Shown one piece after another: positions 61,001 through 64,000 of a stretch of 64,000 nt of DNA. Made by a program: the position numbers and the translations under genes. Position 1 is the first letter of the stretch. The number at the start of each line of letters is the position of its first letter. The notes under the pieces are model-generated. The model searched no databases and was not told the DNA's origin. It saw nothing but the letters and a program-made list of their open reading frames with translations. Source of the stretch: an uncultured Lachnospiraceae bacterium (lineage in GTDB: Bacteria > Bacillota > Clostridia > Lachnospirales > Lachnospiraceae); the NCBI GenBank assembly GCA_910578335.1, contig CAJTPU010000008.1:1-64000 (forward strand), written 5' to 3'.

Positions 61001-61222
61001 CCTACGGTGATGGATTTGATTTTAGGACACAAGATAGACCTTGTCATCGACACTCCCACGCAGGGGCGGGATAAGTCAAGGGACGGCTTTTTAATCAGGC
61101 GTACTTCCATCGAAACCGGCGTGAACTGTATTACGGCGATGGATACGGCGCGTGCGCTTGTCACCAGCATGGAAAATGCCGGCGGAGAGCTGACGCTTGT
61201 AGACGTGGCTTCTCTTTCATAA
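58025..61222 (+). CDS. carB: Carbamoyl-phosphate synthase large subunit
   Basis: 1065 residues, full length. Two homologous halves each begin with the same signature ([40 protein letters not shown]) and contain an ATP-grasp domain ([40 protein letters not shown]). A C-terminal MGS-like allosteric domain (about 935-1065) follows. Makes carbamoyl phosphate from bicarbonate, ATP and CarA-derived ammonia. No other pyr or arg gene is in the window. Confidence 0.97.
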   Translation: [1065 protein letters not shown]

Positions 61223-61231
61223 CGGTAAGGC

Positions 61232-61257
61232 AAAAGGGGCAGGCGGCTGCCCCTTTT
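61232..61257 (+). terminator. Terminator after carB
   Basis: AAAAGGGGCAG (61232-61242) pairs with CTGCCCCTTTT (61247-61257) with a 4-nt loop; the T run is short. Confidence 0.7.
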
Positions 61258-61338
61258 ATGAACCGTGGGAAAGGGAGCGGGGTGTAAGCGGCGGAAAAAG
61301 ATAAGGACGGACAAAAAGAAGCAGGGAGGAAAAAGGCT

Positions 61339-61965
61339 ATGACAAACAAAGAGCGAAGAGATGCCGGAATGGCATATATCTCGGACGACAGTATTTTTGA
61401 AGAGCAGGCGGCGTGTAGGAAAATCCTGCAGAAATTAAATTTTATGGACAGGTCTGATTTCGCGGGAATCAGCGAGGTGGTAAAGGAGCTTTTGGGAAAA
61501 TCGGAGGGCGCTTTTATCAATCCCCCTTTTTACTGTGACTATGGAAAGCATATTGAAGTGGGAAAAAATTTTTTTGCCAACTACAACTGCACATTTTTGG
61601 ACGTTGCCAAAATAAGGATTGGGGACAACTGCCAGATAGCGCCCAATGTGGCGATTTACACGGCGGGGCATCCGGTGCATCCTGACACCCGCAACTCTGC
61701 TTATGAGTACGGCAAGGAAGTAACCATAGGGGACAATGTATGGATTGGGGGCAACACGGTTGTCTGTCCGGGTGTGCGTATCGGGGACAATGCGGTAATC
61801 GGCGCAGGCAGCGTGGTGACGAAGGATATACCGGACTGGTGCATTGCTGCCGGCAATCCCTGCAAGGTTATCCGTCGCATCACGGAGACAGACAGGCGGA
61901 AGCTGTTTCGTGGTGAGGAGATTGATGAAGAGGCATGGAAAGTGATTGAGGAGGTATCACAATGA
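61339..61965 (+). CDS. Maltose O-acetyltransferase-type hexapeptide acetyltransferase
   Basis: 208 residues. N-terminal Mac domain (AACRKILQKLNFM) and a left-handed beta-helix of hexapeptide repeats (YGKHIEVGKNFFANYNCTFLD, IRIGDNCQIAPNVAIYTAGHP with the catalytic His, VTIGDNVWIGGNTVVCPGVRIGDNAVIGAGSVV). Acetylates a sugar or galactoside with acetyl-CoA. GGGAGG before the start; overlaps the flavoprotein gene by 4 bp. Confidence 0.9.
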   Translation: MTNKERRDAGMAYISDDSIFEEQAACRKILQKLNFMDRSDFAGISEVVKELLGKSEGAFINPPFYCDYGKHIEVGKNFFANYNCTFLDVAKIRIGDNCQIAPNVAIYTAGHPVHPDTRNSAYEYGKEVTIGDNVWIGGNTVVCPGVRIGDNAVIGAGSVVTKDIPDWCIAAGNPCKVIRRITETDRRKLFRGEEIDEEAWKVIEEVSQ

Positions 61966-62582
61966 AAGTTTTAATGTTAAACGGAAGCAGTAAACCAAAC
62001 GGCAATACTTACATAGCGCTGCAGGAAGTCGGACAGCAGCTTGCACGGGAGGGCATCGAATACGAGATATTCCAGATGGGCGCAGAGCCGGTCAGGGACT
62101 GTATCGGCTGCGGCGGCTGTTCGGAAAAAGGCTGTGTGTTTCAGGAGGACAAGGTAAACGAATTTATTGCAAAGGCAAAGGAGGCGGACGGCTTTGTCTT
62201 TGGGACGCCGGTCTATTATGCCCATCCCAGCGGACGTATCCAGTCCTTTTTAGACCGGGTATTTTACAGCAGCAGTCGGGCGTTTGCCTTTAAACCCGGG
62301 GCTTCGGTGGCTGTGGCAAGAAGAGGGGGCACAAGCGCTTCCTTTGACGTGCTGAATAAATATTTTGGAATTGCCCAGATGCCTGTTGTCGGTTCGACCT
62401 ACTGGAACAGCGTGCACGGACGCACGCCGGGGGAAGCGTCGCAGGATGCGGAAGGACTGCAGACTATGCGGAATCTGGCAAAAAATATGGCGTGGATGTT
62501 AAAATGCTTTGCTCTTGGCAGGGAAAACGGTGTGAGCCTGCCGGATACGGAGACAGGAATCCGGACGAATTTTATCCGGTGA
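61962..62582 (+). CDS. NAD(P)H-dependent FMN-binding oxidoreductase, flavodoxin-like
   Basis: 206 residues: MLNGSSKPNGNTYIAL (FMN phosphate loop), CIGCGGCSEKGCVFQEDKV (a Cys cluster typical of the iron-sulfur-flavoprotein-like branch) and GTPVYYAHPSGRIQSFLDRVFY. A cytosolic quinone, nitro or disulfide reductase; the substrate is unknown. Translationally coupled to the acetyltransferase gene. Confidence 0.88.
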   Translation: MKVLMLNGSSKPNGNTYIALQEVGQQLAREGIEYEIFQMGAEPVRDCIGCGGCSEKGCVFQEDKVNEFIAKAKEADGFVFGTPVYYAHPSGRIQSFLDRVFYSSSRAFAFKPGASVAVARRGGTSASFDVLNKYFGIAQMPVVGSTYWNSVHGRTPGEASQDAEGLQTMRNLAKNMAWMLKCFALGRENGVSLPDTETGIRTNFIR

Positions 62583-62592
62583 GGGAGAGAGT

Positions 62593-63015
62593 ATGTCGGA
62601 AAAAGGAAAAAAGAAAAAAATCAATAAGGGGGCGTCAAAGGCGCTGCCCCATAAGGAAGAGAGTTTAAGCTTTCTCTATATGCTGCCGGCGGAGGCGGAT
62701 GTGCGCGCGCTCGCAGAGGCGCTTGACTTTTTGGACGAAGCGGCGGTAGAAATCTGGACGGAAATCAATCTGATGGAGCTTACGCTGTTGGGCGGTGCCA
62801 TGACCTTCGAGGATATGATGGCTGATATGCAGGGGGAGACGGATGCCTCGCTGCTTGCGGCGCTTCAGGTAAAGCAGGTTTATGCGTGCGATTATGAAGC
62901 GCGGGACAGGGAAGCGGTCAGGCGGATTATGGAAGAGCTGATAGAAAAGCTGGGCGGCTTTATCGCTTCGGATACCGAAGATTTCAGACCGTTTCTGCAG
63001 CCGGGAGAGCTGTGA
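62593..63015 (+). CDS. Small protein of unknown function upstream of queH
   Basis: 140 residues. A lysine-rich N-terminus (MSEKGKKKKINKGASKALPHKEE) precedes an acidic alpha/beta domain (ADVRALAEALDFLDEAAVEIWTEINLMELTLLG ... AVRRIMEELIEKLGGFIASDTEDFRPFL). No recognised family. GGGAGAG precedes the ATG and its stop overlaps the queH start (TGATG). Coupling suggests a shared regulation, not necessarily a shared function. Confidence 0.7.
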   Translation: MSEKGKKKKINKGASKALPHKEESLSFLYMLPAEADVRALAEALDFLDEAAVEIWTEINLMELTLLGGAMTFEDMMADMQGETDASLLAALQVKQVYACDYEARDREAVRRIMEELIEKLGGFIASDTEDFRPFLQPGEL

Positions 63016-63656
63016 TGAACGCGCGCAATTATCAGAAGGAGCTGGAGAAGCTGCTTCTAAAGGCGGAATGGGCAAAAATGGAAGGTTGTGAAGCACCCCG
63101 GCTTTTTTTGCATAGCTGCTGCGCGCCCTGCAGTAGTTATGTGCTAAAGTATCTGCGGCGCCATTTTGAAATCACGGTTTTTTATTACAATCCCAATATC
63201 TCCGAGCAGGAAGAGTACCGTAAGCGGATGGAGGAGCAAAAGCGGCTGATAGAGATTTATAACAAAGAGGAAAGCGGCAGGGAAGGGGGGTATCCCATAT
63301 CTGTTGTAGAGGGCGATTATGAGCCGGAGGTTTTCTTTGCCGCGGCAAAGGACTACCGTGATTGTCCGGAGGGAGGAGAGCGCTGCTTTTTGTGTTATGA
63401 ACTGCGTCTGAAAAAGACGGCGGAATGCGCTGCAGCCGGCGGCTTTGACTATTTTTGCACGACGCTGTCCGTCAGTCCTTTGAAAAATGCGGCAAAGCTG
63501 AATGAAATAGGAGAACGGCTTTCCGATGAAACGGGGGTGCGCTGGCTTCCTTCCGACTTTAAGAAAAAAGAGGGGTATAAGCAGTCCGTTGCGCTGTCGA
63601 AGGCGTATGGGCTGTACCGACAGAATTATTGCGGCTGTGTTTATTCAAAGCGTTAG
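63015..63656 (+). CDS. queH: Epoxyqueuosine reductase QueH
   Basis: 213 residues of the QueH (DUF208) family. Conserved Cys are in LHSCCAPCSSYVL, RCFLCYELRL and YCGCVYSKR, and YYNPNI and TTLSVSPLKN are family motifs. It is an iron-sulfur enzyme that reduces epoxyqueuosine to queuosine in tRNA. The frame can begin at GTG 63012, but ATG 63015 with GGGAGAG is preferred. Confidence 0.93.
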   Translation: MNARNYQKELEKLLLKAEWAKMEGCEAPRLFLHSCCAPCSSYVLKYLRRHFEITVFYYNPNISEQEEYRKRMEEQKRLIEIYNKEESGREGGYPISVVEGDYEPEVFFAAAKDYRDCPEGGERCFLCYELRLKKTAECAAAGGFDYFCTTLSVSPLKNAAKLNEIGERLSDETGVRWLPSDFKKKEGYKQSVALSKAYGLYRQNYCGCVYSKR

Positions 63657-63663
63657 AAAAGAC

Positions 63664-63692
63664 TTGTCAGATACATCAAAAACGGATATGAT
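63664..63692 (+). promoter_or_regulatory. Promoter and short leader of argS
   Basis: TTGTCA (63664-63669), 17 bp, TATGAT (63687-63692). The leader holds a GTCTGA/TCAGAC hairpin (63718-63739) but no T-box specifier stem or antiterminator of recognisable length. Confidence 0.6.
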
Positions 63693-63769
63693 GATAAAAA
63701 TGCCGGAAAGAGGGGAAGTCTGAGAGCTTACGTTCAGACAGTAAAAGAAGTGCGCGAAGGAGTATAACG

Positions 63770-64000
63770 ATGAAAAAGATACTGGATTTGATTTCGGAGG
63801 AAATGCAGAAGGGTTTTGTGCAGGCGGGATATGCGGGAGAGCTTGGCAGAGTTACGATTTCCAACAGACCCGATTTGTGTGAATATCAGTGCAACGGTGC
63901 GATGGCGGGCGCAAAGCAGTACAAAAAAGCGCCGCTTGTGATTGCGCAGGAGGTAGCGGCGGTTTTGCAGGAGAGCGCCGTATTTTCTGAGGTCAGCGCA
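63770..64000 (+). CDS. argS: Arginyl-tRNA synthetase, N-terminal fragment (runs off the window)
   Basis: 77 codons visible: MKKILDLISEEMQKGFVQAGYAGELGRV and SNRPDLCEYQCNGAMAGAKQYKKAP are the Add-1 N-terminal domain of class I ArgRS, which contacts the tRNA D-loop. It attaches Arg to tRNA-Arg. GAAGGAG before the ATG at 63770. The gene continues beyond the window. Confidence 0.9.
   Translation, partial: MKKILDLISEEMQKGFVQAGYAGELGRVTISNRPDLCEYQCNGAMAGAKQYKKAPLVIAQEVAAVLQESAVFSEVSA

Noticed and set aside
63657..63769. T-box or other riboswitch before argS
   Set aside because: Only a short promoter and one 6-bp hairpin are present; no specifier loop or antiterminator. No other riboswitch class was recognised elsewhere in the window.

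Overview
The window looks like the chromosome of a Gram-positive anaerobe of the Clostridia, most likely Lachnospiraceae. The grounds are strong GGAGG-type ribosome binding sites, Firmicutes-type lipoprotein signals, YtrA-type GntR and LytTR regulators, a TrpB2, DUF4474- and CmpB-like membrane proteins, intracellular glycosidases paired with GPH symporters, and the pattern of short operons. No genus can be named from sequence alone. There are no rRNA genes, no CRISPR array and no intact mobile element. The genes are almost all ordinary chromosomal ones. One small AT-rich island at about 34.2-36.0 kb is clearly foreign.

Layout: 0.2-2.9 kb, a Tet(M)-like translational GTPase fused to a NYN (YacP-like) nuclease domain. 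2.9-8 kb, a CmpB-like membrane protein, an FGGY sugar kinase with AraD (pentose use), a zinc-ribbon protein and a chemoreceptor. 8-14.5 kb, a DUF2974 hydrolase, a class-I amidotransferase-like hydrolase, a GH95 alpha-L-fucosidase with an SGNH esterase, and TrpB2. 14.5-20.3 kb, an AraC regulator divergent from a five-gene unsaturated-uronate operon (kduI, kduD, an RpiB-type isomerase, an Eda-VOC fusion, kdgK). 20.3-21.4 kb, a diguanylate cyclase. 21.6-32.8 kb, a TetR-controlled galactoside cluster: chemoreceptor, GH2, GT-B-like protein, GPH symporter, GH36, alpha/beta hydrolase. 32.8-34.3 kb, a lipoprotein and two tRNA-Leu genes (CAG and AAG) flanking a heptad-repeat coiled-coil gene.

34.24-35.97 kb is a decayed integrative element. 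It sits between a 22-bp direct repeat of the tRNA-Leu 3' end and holds a broken tyrosine integrase, a roughly 210-bp inverted-repeat insertion and an intact GNAT acetyltransferase. Just past its right end lie a LytTR/GHKL two-component pair and two ABC half-exporters (36-41.3 kb). 41.3-49.1 kb holds two TetR-controlled units with very clear palindromic operators (CPBP protease; MacB/FtsX-type ABC pump), an AlkZ/YcaQ-type DNA glycosylase with a GNAT, and a Nudix hydrolase. 49.4-51.7 kb is a polar amino acid ABC importer whose binding protein is circularly permuted. 51.8-54.7 kb holds an SDR and a YtrA-ATPase-permease cassette. 54.9-56.7 kb pairs a DUF4474 protein with a metallophosphoesterase. 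56.8-61.2 kb is carAB. 61.3-63.7 kb holds an acetyltransferase, a flavoprotein, an unknown small protein and QueH. The window ends inside argS.

Taken together this is a gut-type saccharolytic genome: fucosides, beta- and alpha-galactosides, pentoses and uronates are hydrolysed or processed in the cytoplasm. Most units carry a dedicated local repressor. The observations most worth follow-up are the GTPase-NYN fusion, the circularly permuted binding protein, the tRNA-Leu island (with a two-component gene almost abutting the tRNA in the pre-integration arrangement), the in-frame minisatellite inside GH2, and the paired TetR operators.
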